Shown here piece by piece: positions 5,147-5,569 of a stretch of 5,569 nucleotides of DNA (its first letter is position 1; every line of letters begins with the position of its first letter). Made by a program: the position numbers and the translations under genes. Under the pieces are notes generated by a model. The model made no database searches. It was not told the DNA's origin and saw nothing but the letters and a program-made list of their open reading frames with translations. The DNA lies in contig JAJYAH010000518.1 in assembly GCA_021779635.1 (NCBI GenBank), forward strand, positions 1 to 5,569, in the 5' to 3' direction. Source of the stretch: Pseudomonadota bacterium. GTDB lineage: Bacteria; Pseudomonadota; Alphaproteobacteria; Rhizobiales; Xanthobacteraceae.

Positions 5147-5569
5147 AAGCAAATCGAGGCGGCCATATCGGCGGCGGTCAAATCGGGCGAGCGTTCCGAG
5201 CTGAGCGACGGCGGGGGGCTGGTCCTGCGGTGCCCGCCGTCCGGGGTGGCGAAATGGACATACGCCTATCGGTCTAGGAGCGCCGGGGGCATGCGCCGCG
5301 TCACGCTCGGAACCTTTGGGCGGGAACCGCCCGCCCTGACCCTCGCCGCCGCTAGGGCCGCCAGAGACGGCGAGGAAACGCGCAACGCCGAAGGCGGTGA
5401 CCCTCACGCCCATCGGGGTCAGAAACAGGTCGAGCAGGCCAAGGCGGACATGACGTTCGCCGCGCTCTGCGACCTGTACGTCGAGCACGTCAAGGCGCGC
5501 GGCAAGCTAAGCTGGAAAACTGACGAGGGCTACCTGAACCGGCCCAAGGCCAAGTTCGGCAAGCGGGCG
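5117..5569 (+). CDS. Tyrosine-type site-specific integrase (DUF4102/P4-like), 3' end outside window
   Basis: 151 residues are visible and the frame is open at the right edge. Residues 11-100 match the DUF4102 arm-DNA-binding domain: KQIEAAI, then ELSDGGGLVLRCPPSG (28-43), KWTYAYRSR (46-54), RRVTLGTFG (60-68), LTLAAARAARDG (74-85) and GGDPHAHR (93-100). The core-binding SAM-like domain begins at MTFAALCDLYVEHVKARG (112-129). The catalytic R-H-R-Y domain lies beyond the window, so activity cannot be judged; usual family length is about 400 residues. It would carry out integration and excision at the adjacent tRNA-Pro core. The ATG at 5117 has only a distant AGGGA (11-nt spacer); an in-frame GTG at 5075 is an alternative start, but conserved sequence begins only after residue 10. 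Rare-type codons CTA, AGG and ATA recur, consistent with transferred DNA. Confidence 0.9.
   Translation, partial: MAGGRNILGVKQIEAAISAAVKSGERSELSDGGGLVLRCPPSGVAKWTYAYRSRSAGGMRRVTLGTFGREPPALTLAAARAARDGEETRNAEGGDPHAHRGQKQVEQAKADMTFAALCDLYVEHVKARGKLSWKTDEGYLNRPKAKFGKRA

Larger units (their letters stand above)
4863..5569 (+). mobile_element. End of an integrative element (genomic island, ICE or prophage) at tRNA-Pro
   Basis: A truncated tRNA 3' end, phased short repeats and a tyrosine integrase gene follow one another within about 250 bases, the standard layout of an attachment-site junction. The right boundary is outside the window and cargo is not visible, so the element type cannot be told. 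CTAG tetranucleotides rise sharply here (five between 5078 and 5357, against one found in positions 1-4860), agreeing with foreign origin. Confidence 0.82.

Noticed and set aside
1..5569. CRISPR arrays, rRNA genes or transposase-bearing insertion sequences
   Set aside because: No regularly spaced long repeats, rRNA-like stretches or transposase motifs were seen on either strand.

Overview
The window looks like high-GC alphaproteobacterial chromosome, most likely a Bradyrhizobium or Rhodopseudomonas relative. The main reason is a clear MipZ, a cell-division ATPase restricted largely to Alphaproteobacteria. GC-rich coding, strong AAGGAG/GGGAG ribosome sites and the mix of a YdcF/ElyC-type protein, an SDR and an EthD protein fit, but the genus is an inference.

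Positions 1-4862 read as ordinary chromosome. A DUF169 protein (cut by the left edge) and a membrane-anchored DUF218/YdcF-family protein lie on the minus strand. mipZ diverges from them, behind an upstream region carrying several GANTC (CcrM-type) sites. mipZ converges, with a 22-nt gap, on an SDR oxidoreductase. Divergent from the SDR is a small exported-protein gene that appears broken by a 1-base frameshift. A symmetric bidirectional terminator follows, then a minus-strand EthD-family protein. Next come about 360 bases in which I see no gene.

Positions 4863-5569 are the edge of an integrated element. At 4863-4907 lies the 3' part of a tRNA-Pro(GGG) on the minus strand, including the encoded CCA. 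Its similarity to a tRNA stops exactly at the 5' side of the anticodon loop, the classical footprint of a tRNA-targeting tyrosine recombinase. It is followed by helically phased short repeats (three TTCTC at 10-bp spacing, two TGTTTCCAAA at 11-bp spacing), a cluster of CTAGG motifs, and the N-terminal 151 residues of a DUF4102 (P4-type) integrase reading out of the window to the right. The cargo and far end of the element lie beyond the window.

The genes do not form one pathway. The window is a housekeeping neighbourhood that ends at a tRNA insertion hotspot. I see no clearly novel multi-gene system here. The observations most worth following are the recombination-site architecture, the frameshifted secreted peptide gene, and the methylation-site cluster in front of mipZ.
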